NCBI RefSeq assembly: GCF_030848805.1
Contig: NC_092360.1
Coordinates: forward strand, 10,726,001-10,790,000
Length of the DNA: 64,000 nt
From: Temnothorax longispinosus
Lineage: Eukaryota > Arthropoda > Insecta > Hymenoptera > Formicidae
Direction of reading: 5' to 3'
Under the pieces are notes generated by a model. It had not been told where the DNA came from and made no database searches. It saw nothing but the letters and a program-made list of their open reading frames with translations. The translations under genes were made by a program, and so were the position numbers. Shown one piece after another: positions 41,101 through 52,195 of this stretch (the stretch's first letter is position 1; each line of letters begins with the position of its first letter).

Positions 41101-44100
41101 TGAATCTCGCAATGTTGCATCGCGCGCGGGCAACCACTGTGCATCATTCAGCAGTTGCAGCAGCTTCGTTTGCGTCCTCCGACCTCGCCTGCGCATGCAC
41201 ACTGCACTTTGAACTTTTCTGCCACGCGTAGAATCTCTAAAACTAACACCCCGACCGACACGCTCTTATCTCCGTTCTCGATTCCGCTTCTAACTTTCGG
41301 CTTTTCTTTATTAGAGGTTCACAGGTAGTCCGTAGTAAAAACGGTCCAGCACGATAGAGCGATGTTCCTCTCAGCAGTAGCTGGCATTCTTTTCTCTCTT
41401 TCTTTATTTTTTCTTTCTTCCACGAAAGGATAGTTGATGCGATAGAGACACATCCCCCATTCATCTCAAAAAATCGTGTCACGAAGCACATCATCCTCCA
41501 TCCACAGATGCATTCAGCGAAATACCTCAGGAATCGGTAAAACCGAGAAAGAAATATTTACAGTGCTAGATGCATGTACGTCGCATTCTCATTGTGTTAG
41601 ATCGTGAAGAAATCTCGCTCCTCGAGCGACATAACACGCGATTCGGTCTCTAATCTGACGAGCTGCGGAAGGTACACACACGCTTCTTAACACTTAGCTG
41701 ACGGTAAAAGGAAGAGCGTTACCAGTCTTGAGTTGTACACACAGCTGATATATACTGTTTCTTTTTTTGTTTTCCTTCGTGTCACAGACGCGATGAGTCT
41801 CTCGAGCATGAGTGTCTCCGTAGCGAGCGAGACTTTTATCCATCGATGTCGTGAGAGAAAAAAAAACACTTTGATGATATACAAACTGCGCTTGCATTAT
41901 ATCTCTAACGTAATGCTTTGCTATTGCATAATTCTGCAAATCTTTGAATCTGTGCACGATCATAATCGGCAAATTATATTTTTGAGATCTCCATAAATTT
42001 TTTCAAGTAATAAAAATTCTTCGATTCATGTAATCGATCAGTTTTCACAGACATATAACGCGACAAATAACATGTAAATGTTCTGTGATTTATTGCACGA
42101 CGGGATGTTGCATCCCTTGCGAGATCTTCGGTTATGACGATTAATTAAATCACGACTCCAAGGAAGGGGAATAATTCGGCACCGATTCGAATCCGTTCGC
42201 GTCTCGAATCTGCAAACACACTCGCATCTTCATGGTCCATCGAATCCATCTCGTGCGTTGCATCGGAATCGCGCACGCACATTAGGAGAGTCCTCGAGAG
42301 TCTATAGCGCTTCTAATTAATTCTAGCGATAATTAACGGCCGCTTACCTAGTACGCAACGTATACTGAAATGTATTCAACTTGTTATGTTCTAGCATTCA
42401 TGCTGTGCTACACCCAGGACGACACTAACACTGAAGGTAATCATGTCTCTCTCTTCTCTCTTCGCTCCCGCTCTTTCTATCTCGCTACCTTTAGTTCCAC
42501 CCTCCTTTCCCTTTTCTCTGTCTATCTATCTTTCTATTTCTTTTCTTTTTCTCTCTCTGTACATATCTCTCCTAAATACTCTTCCTCACACCGAAGAGAT
42601 ATCGTATTGCCTGGGTCAGTCACGTGGGATAATGAATTTCGGTCACGATATTGTTTCGCAATTACGCACGTGCTCGGATAAGTTAATATAATTAATATTG
42701 ATACAAGAATTACATTAGTGTTAATTATCGTGTGTTAACGTTCATTATACCTGCTACAATATTATTTAACATGGAATAAATATCGCTTGATATTCACGTT
42801 CACGTAGTTAGAAAGTATAAATTCAGCATTGCAGAATTTGTCGAAAATGCATAACAATGACATTTCAAATTTTACAATTATATAGTATTTGTGAAATGTT
42901 CTGACCGGAAATCTCATCCCTCTATTCGTCCACCATATTTCATCCTTGCGAGAGATGATCGATCACGCTTGCGTTCATTTACCAGCAATAATTCAACAAC
43001 CAAATCTATATAATATATATGATGTCGGCCTTTATTGTTACGTTGCCATGGGTAGTTATAGCATACCTATTGTTTTGTTTCAATGGCAGTATGCATATTC
43101 ATACGAGACGAAAGGTCAACTCGAAATCTTCATTAGTTAATAATGACGAGGTTCCTATAGTTAAAGCATACACATGAGAAATTTATTCAAGCCTAAAGAA
43201 TACACGGAAAAAAATGAAATTGCTTCAATTAAACGTCGACGTCACAGGCTGCCACAAGCATAAATAGTTAATTCAATTGGATATTATTGGATCAAATATT
43301 TAAATTGTTAAAACAATTATCTGATGTTTTTTGTTCATTAATATTGATGTTGCATCAATAAATTTTATCTCAATAACACTGATGCTGTTGATACAACATC
43401 ATTTTTTTTCCGTGTACAGGTGGTCTGCACTAGTGAGCATTAATACGCAACAGAATAGCACTGGCGTCGTTAGCTATAAATTTTTGGAGAAACTTTGGAA
43501 AACTAAAAAAAAAATGGAAGTACAGTTTAATGTTTTACTTGTTAAAATTTTCAGTTTACACATGTAAACATTACTTTAATTTACTCGAAGTTATCATGTA
43601 TTTACGTCTACATATATTGGGATGGACGTTGCCCGTGATAGAACGATTAATGAAGAATAAGTTTTTTTTTTATTTTTTTGCCACACTGTCTCTATAAAAG
43701 CAGAATTTATTATCCTACAAATTTGAAATAGGTATTATATTTATTTGCTAATATAATTTTGAGTTGAATTCGCCGATTACCGAGAGCGACTCGACACGAG
43801 CGCGTTGCCCATCCACGAAATTTCGTACTCCACTCTTTTATAGTCTCATCTTAGGACCTTAATTGTCCGATACTCTTCCTCCGTCGCCGCCGTCCATCAC
43901 TCGTCTTTCATTCATCACGTATATTGCCCTTCAATCTCTCTTTTTATCTCCATCTCTCTCTCTCTCTGTTTCTTATTCATTTAAGATTTGTCTTGCGCTG
44001 CAGGGAGTAGAGAAATTTTGTATCGCGTTCAGCTGCCGTATATGGAGGAACTCACGTTAGTTTATCTGGAAAAGGAGGCCGACGAGCCCAATGACGAGCT

Positions 44101-46983
44101 TAGTAAGTCGTAGCCGAGAGCAAATGTGTGAACCGTAGTGTGGGCGCGGCGCGCGCACGCAAAAGCCGATTTGTTCCTATAGAAAACTAACGCAGATCGC
44201 AGACGATTTGTAACCCTGTCGACGGGCATATTATCCCGGGAAAAAAAATCTATATATATTCGTGAGGGTGAATAACTGAATAATGTTGTTTGCAATCCCT
44301 GTGTCAGCTAACGATCCCTGATATCGATCTTCCGATCTTCTACTAATAATGCTCCCGGCTGTTACGCAAATTGGACGCGGATCAAGATCGCGAAATTCGT
44401 TTAAACACTGCCGCGATTGCTACAATAGACAAATATAATTTGGGGAAAGATAATGTCGATATTCTCATCGTGTTTTCGCTATTATCGATTTTACATTATC
44501 GTACGATGCGTAACGTCACGAGTTAACACAACGGTCCGTCGGTCTCTCTGTAACTTCTCACCAAATTTATTTCCCGACGAAAGAAGTTGCGATCGAAATC
44601 GAAAAGCAATCGCGAGTACAATGCGCCGATTTAAGACACTAATCGAGAAACGTCTGTCTCCTTCGACCAACGTTAATTTCCTTCGGGCTGCTCGTCGCGT
44701 TGAATTACCGTCGAGACGCGTCTCGCGCGCAATTAAGACGGCCGCGCGACGTGCCGCTATCACGATGTGTTTTCTCGTTTTCTTTTTCTTTTCCACCGCT
44801 CTCCACTTCCTTCTCCTCTCGTCGTAGAGTCTGTAGACATTAACAGCAGCAGAACGCAATTAGAGCGCTCAAATAGACGAGGAAATCGCGTCGCTTCTTC
44901 CCGTCGCGCCGGCAACGCGACGGCGTGCTCCTCTTCCTCGCGCTCTGAAAATTTCGGATCACATATTCGATTGTCGCGATTGATACCCGGGAAGAAGCGA
45001 CGTGGCCGCATTAATATCGAGTTAGTAACATATGTTAGCGGCGCGTGATATTGATTACGAATGGACACCCCAACTTTCCTCTATCTGTCTCTTTCTTTTT
45101 ATTTCTCTGTTTCTCCTCTCTCTCTCTTTTCTCTCTTTCTTTGCAGAGTACTGGTTTATATAGTCGCTGTACATACTAACGTCACTTGCACCCCCCGACG
45201 TCCCTGGATCGCTTAAATTTTCTAGTCATTAAGAGGTATAGCTTGCCTCCCTTGCTTTCGATTTCACTCAAACGCTGAGAGCATGCTCGTAATTCGTTCT
45301 ACAAGAGAAATGTTGTACTTGTCCGAAATGCCAATGGAGCCAAGAACCGGAGTACGCTTGAGACAGTTGAAGGATTGTCGCTGATGACTGGTCTGCTGAT
45401 CGAGTCACCAGCCAGAGATTGTTTCAAGTGACTCCGATGAACGCATATCGCTCTGTGTGTAACATTGTCCCGCGTCCGTTTCGTGGAAGTGTCAATTAAT
45501 CAATGATATCAACGGGGGACCGTCGTCAGAGAGCCTATCCTTTCGGAAGCGGGGTCGGCAGGAGGGCCGCTCGGGTCATGTTTGTTCTCTTCTTGGATGA
45601 TAGTGTTGTCGCTTTTTTCTTTTTTCTGCTGTCTGAGTGGGTCTGAGCGGATTTGTGCGTTGTTGAAGGAGATGTAATGACGAGCCGACTATGACGAGCC
45701 TCCCTTTTCGGGTCTTCGGGAGGGGGCGCGTCGAGGAGTCGTCCATATACATTCGATTAAAACGATTACAGGCAGCGAAGAGAACGTGCTTTCGTACGAG
45801 GCCGTACAGCAGTTGACGATACAGTACACGCGTCCCGTGATCGTTCTCGGACCGCTCAAGGACCGCATCAACGATGATCTCATCTCCGAGTTCCCTGATA
45901 AATTCGGCAGCTGTGTTCCACGTAAGTTATTCGATAATCTGGTGCTTATATTAACTGATAATAATCTCCTTCCTGGGGCACTGTATATCGATCTTTGTCC
46001 GTTTGCCTGCAGACACTACTAGGAGTAGAAGAGAGTACGAAGTGGATGGACGAGATTATCACTTCGTGGCGTCGAGGGAGCAGATGGAGAGGGACATACA
46101 GAATCATTTGTTCATAGAGGCTGGACAATATAACGACAATCTTTACGGAACATCTGTCGCGTCTGTGCGAGAGGTGGCTGAAAAGGTATGCACAATTTTG
46201 GTAACACAAAATCGATTTCCCAGATTTTTCACTTACGTTTTATATTGTATTATATCGATGAGGAATCACGAAAAAATGTTTGCAATTGTTGCTTTCAGGG
46301 CAAGCACTGTATTCTTGATGTGAGTGGGAATGCTATCAAGAGGTTACAAGTAGCGCAACTCTATCCTGTTGCCATCTTCATCAAGCCGAAATCAGTAGAG
46401 TCTGTCATGTGAGTTCAGTAATCATTCGTTTGATTTTTTATATCAAAAGATTTCGTTATTATCTGTTCTATTAAATCTGATGCTTCTGATTTTACAGGGA
46501 GATGAACAAGAGGATGACCGAGGAGCAAGCGAAGAAGACGTACGAGCGTGCTCTCAAGATGGAACAAGAATTTGGTGAATATTTTACTGGTACGTCTCGT
46601 TTACATTTAAATAAACAAATTTACAATAGACTTTCTGTTAAATTCAATTTTATAAATAAAATTCAGCCGAACACACTGTAATATTATTCTTTATTGATTT
46701 TTGATTATCAAAATGCTCATAAGAATTAAGCAGCGTAATGCAGCTTATTGAAATTTATACAAAGGCAATTAAGATGAAAAAATCGTGGAAGAAGTAACAA
46801 ACACTTTAAATATTCTCGTGTAATTAAATTATTCTCTTGCGTAAATTAACCCGCCGCTGTACTTTGCTTACAGCCGTCGTTCAAGGAGACACTCCCGAAG
46901 AGATATATGTGAAGGTGAAGGAGGTCATCTCCGAGCAATCAGGACCGAACATCTGGGTTCCCTGCAGGGACCAGCAGCTGTGA
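37928..46983 (+). CDS. dlg1: Discs large (DLG1) MAGUK scaffold, 3' part of gene: PDZ3-SH3-hook-GK
   Basis: Membrane-associated guanylate kinase that clusters receptors, channels and adhesion proteins at septate junctions and synapses and controls epithelial polarity. Constant coding exons: 37928-38141, 38416-38573, 38779-39028, 39977-40079, 45772-45921, 46013-46185, 46299-46408, 46498-46589 and 46874-46983. All have GT-AG borders and agreeing phases. In order they give PDZ3 (GLGFNIVGGEDGEGIF), SH3 (ALFDYDPNKDDGLPSRG), a basic hook (STLDRKKKNFSFSRKFPFMK) and the GK-like domain (RPVIVLGPLKDRINDDLISE), ending IWVPCRDQQL-stop. The GK domain of this family is a catalytically dead phospho-peptide binder. 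The order and sequence match fly DLG closely. PDZ1 and PDZ2 are not in the window. The hook region contains small alternative exons. Confidence 0.95.
38416..38573 (+). CDS. dlg1: dlg1 exon: end of PDZ3 and PDZ3-SH3 linker
   Basis: Follows GATATTCAG and ends GTGAG|GTAATT. It encodes the last PDZ3 strand (GTGQTVTIVVQYKPEDYNRF), then the linker EAKIQDLKQQISQQ and the start of SH3 (KKSLYVR). It carries two bases over. Confidence 0.95.
38779..39028 (+). CDS. dlg1: dlg1 exon: SH3 domain and start of hook
   Basis: Follows CCCCAAAG. It encodes ALFDYDPNKDDGLPSRG, ILHVTNASDDEWWQARRV and IPSRRRWERKQRARDRSVKF, then ends LDK|GTGAGT. DEWWQA is the conserved SH3 Trp pair. MAGUK SH3 domains pair with the GK domain rather than with classical PxxP ligands. 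Confidence 0.95.
39977..40079 (+). CDS. dlg1: dlg1 exon: basic hook region
   Basis: Follows TGATTTCAG and ends GAAC|GTGAGT. It encodes QSTLDRKKKNFSFSRKFPFM, then KSKDDKSEDGSDQE. The Lys/Arg-rich start matches the protein 4.1/calmodulin-binding hook of DLG proteins. It carries one base, so it can splice to any of the phase-1 exons downstream. Confidence 0.93.
40692..40730 (+). CDS. dlg1: Candidate 39-nt dlg1 hook cassette exon
   Basis: Lies between TTATGTAG and GTAAGTAT. Entry and exit phases are the same, so it can be included or skipped without a frameshift. It adds RTPTTPENENDPT, a Thr-Pro-rich segment with possible proline-directed phosphorylation sites. The splice signals are good, but the exon is short enough that chance cannot be excluded. 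Confidence 0.55.
41508..41536 (+). CDS. dlg1: Candidate 29-nt dlg1 hook microexon
   Basis: Between CCATCCACAG and GTAAAACC. It would encode HAFSEIPQES after the hook exon. It exits in phase 0 and so needs a phase-0 partner such as 42418-42436 to return to the GK frame. Low-moderate support. Confidence 0.3.
42418..42436 (+). CDS. dlg1: Candidate 19-nt dlg1 hook microexon
   Basis: Between TACACCCAG and GTAATC. It encodes DDTNTE plus one base. Its phase 0 to 1 complements the microexon at 41508, giving HAFSEIPQES-DDTNTEG before SEENVLSY. The polypyrimidine tract is weak. Confidence 0.28.
43201..43416. mobile_element. MITE with TACACGGAAAAAA terminal inverted repeats
   Basis: The left end TACACGGAAAAAAATGA matches the reverse complement of the right end TCATTTTTTTTCCGTGTA with one extra A. 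The 216-bp body has no ORF. Duplicated flanks, possibly a TA target site, are not certain. It sits in the dlg1 hook-GK intron. Confidence 0.6.
44004..44102 (+). CDS. dlg1: Candidate 99-nt dlg1 cassette exon between hook and GK
   Basis: A CT-rich tract (about 43925-43980) and GCGCTGCAG precede it, and CTTA|GTAAGTCG follows. Entry and exit are both phase 1, so it splices in frame between the hook and the GK exon at 45772. It would add 33 codons including SREILYRVQLPYMEELTLVY and LEKEADEPNDEL, a hydrophobic-acidic segment that is not low-complexity. I do not recognise it from vertebrate or fly DLG. Confidence 0.55.
45147..45163 (+). CDS. dlg1: Possible alternative dlg1 terminal exon with immediate stop
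   Basis: A very long pyrimidine tract (about 45071-45144) ends TTTCTTTGCAG, the strongest-looking 3' splice site in this intron. Read in phase 1, the sequence after it gives [x]-Y-W-F-I and then TAG. If used it would end the protein after the hook, without the GK domain. No clear AATAAA follows, so it may instead be an unused or decoy site. Confidence 0.25.
45772..45921 (+). CDS. dlg1: dlg1 exon: start of guanylate-kinase-like domain
   Basis: Follows CGATTACAG and ends CCAC|GTAAGTT. It encodes SEENVLSYEAVQQLTIQYTR and the degenerate P-loop region PVIVLGPLKDRINDDLIS, then KFGSCVP. It enters and exits in phase 1. Confidence 0.95.
46013..46185 (+). CDS. dlg1: dlg1 exon: GK domain, GMP-binding-like region
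   Basis: Follows TTGCCTGCAG. It encodes HTTRSRREYEVDGRDYHFV, SREQMERDIQNHLFIEAGQY and NDNLYGTSVASVREVAEK, then GTATGC. These residues form the phospho-peptide pocket in DLG-family GK domains. Confidence 0.95.
46299..46408 (+). CDS. dlg1: dlg1 exon: GK domain core
   Basis: Follows GCTTTCAG and ends GTCAT|GTGAGT. It encodes GKHCILDVSGNAIKRLQVAQ and LYPVAIFIKPKSVESV, nearly identical to other DLG proteins. Confidence 0.95.
46498..46589 (+). CDS. dlg1: dlg1 exon: GK domain, late helices
   Basis: Follows ATTTTACAG and ends TTTACTG|GTACGT. It encodes MEMNKRMTEEQAKKTYERAL and KMEQEFGEYFT. Confidence 0.95.
46874..46983 (+). CDS. dlg1: dlg1 last coding exon
   Basis: Follows TGCTTACAG. It encodes AVVQGDTPEEIYVKVKEVIS, EQSGPNIWVPCRDQQL and a TGA stop at 46981-46983. 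Confidence 0.95.
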
Positions 46984-48888
46984 CGTCCTGCCCCCCACGC
47001 TCAGCACGGGCCCAACGCCTGGACCCTGCCACCGAGGCGACAAGCTTAATTATTCACGATAGATACGATTAAGTAATGCTCTAACATCCTTTCCTAATCC
47101 CTCCTTCCCTCCCGTATCCCATATCCATGTAGCACAAAGTCCCTACTTAAGACGCGTAACACGACGTAAATCGCCGCAGAGATTTAAGCCGAAAGAATAC
47201 TTAAACGATGGGGTACACGATATCACCGACCATTTCCCCGAAGAGAATTGATAAAGTCAATCAGGCGCGTGATTTATTCTCCTCTAAGTTCAAAATCGAA
47301 TGAGAGAGAGGGGGAAAGGAGAAGTGAGTACACTCGCGCGTGCTCATCGTGTTGAATTTTATCGCGACCCATGTTTCCGATAGAAAAATGACAGGAAAAA
47401 ATTCGTAAGTTTTATCGCATGATTGTCGATTATTCGTGTGTGATCGTCCCTAATTTTATTAATTAACCTCGCGAGAGAATTTAGAGGCGTTGTACAATTG
47501 CTCGAGAAGATTAGATCAGGGTATGATGCCGAAACCGAAAGTTGGCGGACAACTCAGAAGAGTTTTCTCAAACTCAACTGAGCTATCAGCTGCGAGATGC
47601 GAGCGCTTTTTCGGTTATACTCGAGCGCGGTATTTTTTAATGTACTTAAGCGCAATTAGCGCGCCGAGAACGTCGAGCGAATTCGATGAACTCGATGGAA
47701 AAGGGGGGAAACCGCTGGTAGGAGAGAAAACCGTAGCCCCAACGACGTTGTGTATGTGTTAATGAACCTCACAGGATTAAAAGAAACAGTAAAAAAGAAA
47801 AAGCAAGAAAAAAAGAGAAAAGAAACCTCACAGGACAAATCTTTAGATGCTAGATATATACATAACGATATATAATGTTTTGTACAGCTAGATGACTAAG
47901 CCAGTAACTGGGTTATGTGCAACATTATATTTGTGGAATGGGCGATGCGAGGGGAGAAAAAACAGAAAAAACGAGAGAAAGAGAGACAGAAAGAAAGAGC
48001 AAAAAAAAACACTATTGTAATTTAAATATCACTACTAAATTATTATTATAGTAGATATTATTGTAAATACATATTATATACTCGCGTGTACTGAGACGGA
48101 GGGGCGTAGTAGGTGAAGATAAGGATCGTAGAAGAGATGTTAGAGGAAGGAAGAAGAGCCTGATAAGGTTTTTCTTTCGCGCGCGTCTCGGCTACCCATG
48201 GTGTCACTCAGCATCGTGACGAGATAAGGAATTGTCACGCCGATCAGTCGTGCTCCCGTGAAGAGCTTCGGCGCGAGCGTAGGTGTATGCCGCTCCTTCG
48301 TATCTTAAGATATAGTTCTTGGCACCGGGTCAGCAGTCGTCGCTGATCGAACGTGAGATCTAGCTTGCACGATGTCTTCGGTGCATCCGGCTGAAGGGAA
48401 GAAAGAGAAAGAAGTTCGATGTGTGATGTACTTACTACACGGGGGAGTCGCGAAAGGCGCGAACGGACAAACTGGCGATTCGTAAAAGAAAAGAAGAAGC
48501 GCAGATGCGGCCAATCGGGGTCCGTCGTGGAGTACTGAGAACTGAATTTGCCGAACAATCAGCGAAGATTCCTCATCAGATGAACTCGCGTCCAGAATGC
48601 GGCTGTCAATAGAAAAATTCCCTCGCTTGGCCTTCGCTCGTTCGTCGGGCTACGAGCTCTCGCGATCACGTGCCACCACACACAATGCTTTGTCCGCTTG
48701 CTCCTTCCGTTTCCGTTAGCATTAATCATGCGCGAGAGAAGGTACGATAATTGATTCTCCCTGAATGTAACACGATCGGGAAATCGAATTGTTGTAAACA
48801 CGAGGTGTCATTACGATAATTTAATTGTAATATAGGCCGCATTGTTGTCGTGATATGGATACGCGAATCGCGATTACGAGGGACAATG

Positions 48889-48945
48889 GCGATGATGATG
48901 ATGATGATGATAAATGATGATGACGATGATGATGATAATGATGAT
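48889..48945. repeat. (GAT)n repeat
   Basis: Interrupted GATGAT run starting GGCGATGATG and ending GATGATTG, in the presumed dlg1 3' UTR. Confidence 0.85.
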
Positions 48946-49361
48946 TGTAGCCAAGGTATGCGGGTGCGACACGCGACGATCACTTCTGTCGCCAGGAATA
49001 GAGCCGAACGTTTTCTTTCTCTTATTTCGTAGTAACGTTCACTCGCGGGGAAATGATAATATCGCGCGGACACGCTTTCGGGCTATTTTTTTTTCCTACC
49101 GCGAGTCCTAGATTATTATTAAGCGCGATTATTATTATACGAGATAGAACGAGGTACGAAGCGACGAGCTTCGGCTTGTGCCTGAAGGACAGAAGGCCTG
49201 GCTTCGCCGAGTTGAAAGATATCTGTCTCGATGTAAAAGACCGTATATAAAGAGAATAATTACCGCAGACACCTATTATACACCTCTATAGTCTATTTAA
49301 TAATATTACTTATTAAATTGTCAATCTCATGTTCACCTTGTTTCATCGTTTTTAAATAGTT

Positions 49362-49367
49362 AATAAA
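49362..49367 (+). terminator. dlg1: dlg1 poly(A) signal candidate
   Basis: AATAAA followed by ACTACTGGTGGTCCGTGT, a plausible GT-rich downstream element. Confidence 0.45.
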
Positions 49368-50014
49368 CGTTTTACCAATTTTACTACTGGTGGTCCGTGT
49401 ATCCCCTTCCCACTTTTTTCATCTTTTTGTAGAGAATACGGGATATTACGATAAAAATATTAATATGACGTTATATCGTAAAGATAAATGGATATTCTGA
49501 CGTAGAATAATTTACTTTCATATTTGTATATAAATGACAATATATACTTGGTATCTTCAAAATGAATATTAAGTTAAAATTATGTTATATATTATAGCTT
49601 AATTATCATTTTTAATACTGCATCTTCTGTTATACATAAAAATAAAAATGTAAATTTTACAAAGTTGAGACATAGGAAAAAACCAAAAAAGTATTAAAAT
49701 ATCTTGTTACATTTAACATAGTTTTCAGCGTTTTAGCGAATAGGTGACTAGGGTTGGTGGACAGGAATAAAAGTTTCAGTAAAAATACTTGTTTTTATTA
49801 CATCGATCGGATAACTCGTTATTGTTATTAGCGAAAAAAAATCACAAATATTGTTTTCTTTATTTAGAAAGTTATTCGTCGGGTTCATCGTGACTCGCTT
49901 GTAACGACTACGGCAATGACAATAATAACGATTTCCTCTTTACACGAATCACAGTACGACTCTAATTTGTTCATCAGCTTCAACGTTGTTTCGAACTAAA
50001 TCTCTGAAATAAAA

Positions 50015-50150
50015 TATATATTTGTATATATATATATTTATTTATATTTATATATTTGTTCATATCTTTTATATATATATACATAAATATATATATATAT
50101 ATTTTTTTTTTATATATTTATATATATTTATATATAACTTCTGTTTTTCT
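50015..50150. repeat. (TA)n / TTTATA low-complexity tract
   Basis: Runs of TATATATA mixed with TTTATATATT over about 135 bases. Confidence 0.8.
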
Positions 50151-50324
50151 TTATCCGCATTAAAGCAGCAGCATTAACACATTTAGAAGTTTTTTTTTAA
50201 TGTATAAATACAAGGGGGGCAATAGAAAGAAGAGGCGTTGTGTGAATGTTACACGACTAAGAAAATGTACATCCATCGTTTAACTACTATGTATACATAT
50301 ATGGTACAATAAAAAAGCGCGTAA

Positions 50325-50450
50325 TCGTAGATGATAATAGTAGTTGTAGTAGCAGCAACAGCAACAGCAGCAGCAGTGATAGTAGTAGTTATAGTCGTGG
50401 TAGCGATAGTAGCAGTTATAGTAAAGTATAATAGTTATAGTAAATAATAT
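50325..50450. repeat. Imperfect TAG/CAG triplet repeat
   Basis: GTAGTAG, GCAGCAACAGCAACAGC and ATAGTAGTAG units with many substitutions. It is read as poly-Tyr/Cys on the other strand, an artefact. Confidence 0.7.
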
Positions 50451-51601
50451 TTCTAGTAGTCGCAACGTGACATATATACATACTTAGTTTATCTCATGTC
50501 ATACAACGTGACTATCTCGAGGTCGGTTAATGCTTTTATATTATACACAAATAGTATACACTGATATAAACAAGTATCGCAATCTACATTTTAACTACTT
50601 AAGAATAAAAGATACATACAGTACGTACATCACGGTTTCCTATCATTCTGTCAGAGTGAAAAGTAACTCTTCCGCGTTTTCGCTTCCCTTTATCTTTATT
50701 TCGTTTTTCCTTACTGAAAATATGTCGATATATACAATCGGTGTAATGTAACCACGACCCTACCGCTCGATATCGTCAGTTAAATAAAAATTATAAGGAG
50801 CCGCCCGAGTGCGCGCGTCGTCGCTTGCGCGACATATCGCATCGTATTAACATTAATTAATATCACTCAATATTAATTAGATATTTTAATAATTATCCCT
50901 CGTAACAGGAAAATCTCCTTTTGTTTTCTTCAACTAGCTACTGTACATACATACGCATTGATACGCGTCGCTCGCACGCACGCACACACGCATTGGTATA
51001 CGCATCTGTAGTCGGTACACCATCAAGTGTTATTTTCCAAGAATACACCGTGGATTTTTCCCTGAGACTGATTATAACGATTGAAACCTCTGTGCTACAC
51101 ACGACGCCAAAATAAACGCGTATTACGGCATCCTAAGCGAAACCGAACTATCCCGAGCATTTCTTTTTCTTCGTCTCGCTTCATAAACATCCCTATGCAC
51201 ATGCTAAATATCTTTATTTGTCTGAAAATCAACATAAAAACGCGAGACGATAAGTACAATCGATACATCCTCCCCAAATTGGTTCTGTCCAAGTTTAAAA
51301 TAACTTCTCACTTCTTATATAAAATTTCCGTTTCTAAATTGCTTCGATCAAACGGCATCGCTGTGGCGATCGAAACTCGCTACAATTTATCTTTATCTCA
51401 GTATTCTGTATATCGAATTAATTCCAATAAAAATGTAATTTTTTTATTATTAGATATTTTTTCAATTTAACCATTTCTTTAATTTTTACTATATTTTATT
51501 ATACTTAATTGCATTCTCTTATATCTTACAAAGAAAGTTCTTTTTTCATCTTACTTATTTTCTTAGCGAGTGTTTGATCACTGATACGACGCGTTAACAT
51601 T

Positions 51602-51877
51602 ATCCCAGATAGCTAAAACCTGCCTAAACAGATTCTAAGCAGATCTTGCAGTAAATTTTTGACGTCAGAAAGGCAACTTTCACTCAGAAGCTGCTATATC
51701 AGACGACGTTGTCAATCTGTTGCCAAAACTTGCGACAGAGTTTGCTCACATTGCCTGTCAGTAAGCTCTGTCAACAGAACAAGAGCTCAATGCGGGCACA
51801 AATGGCTATGGTTTTGGTGTAGATTCTGAATTTGTTGCCAATCTGTGCGCATGCTGCAACATCTTGCTTACTGGGAT
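51602..51877. mobile_element. Inverted-repeat element with ATCCCAG ends
   Basis: It begins ATCCCAGATAGC and ends GCTTACTGGGAT, so ATCCCAG is inverted at the two ends with partial match beyond (ATAGC versus TAAGC). The 276-bp body is distinctly GC-richer than its flanks, contains repeated TGTTGCCAA/CAATCTG words (51714-51728, 51833-51845) and has no ORF. It is best read as a non-autonomous DNA transposon. The family is unknown to me. Confidence 0.5.
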
Positions 51878-52195
51878 CCTGACATGATTACAAAAAACAG
51901 AAATAATTTGAAGATAAAGTGTAAAAACGGATATATTATTGCACAGTGAGCGTTTTTAAACGGCGTTTTCCGACCGTTTTAGTTTTTCAAAATAATTGCC
52001 TATCTCCTCTACACTTCTAGAAATAATAGATCATATATTTAGACCATCAATGAAACAAAAACGTTATTCCACGAATTGCACTTCCCACATTACAAGAATT
52101 GAGCCATTGACACCTGCTATCTTTTATCCGAATTAAAATTAATTGCTACACTGGAAGCTATACAAAACGAAAAGCTTCATATAAATTAAAAGTCG

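Larger units (their letters stand above)
46984..49385 (+). other. dlg1: dlg1 3' untranslated region (likely extent)
   Basis: No conserved coding sequence follows the stop. The small open frames on both strands here are low-complexity. It contains A-rich and GAT-repeat segments. AATAAA at 49362-49367, followed by the GT-rich CTGGTGGTCCGTGT about 20 bases later, is the best poly(A) signal, giving a 3' UTR of about 2.4 kb. Shorter forms are possible. Confidence 0.5.

Noticed and set aside
44828..45036. Possible hook exon after TCGTCGTAG reading SVDINSSRTQLERS, similar to fly SEIDINN
   Set aside because: No acceptable donor in the correct phase follows; the nearest GT (TTA|GTAACA) leaves phase 0 and would frameshift the GK domain. 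The similarity is only about five residues.
48850..49032. Met/Asp-rich open frame
   Set aside because: It is a translation of the GAT repeat in the dlg1 3' UTR.
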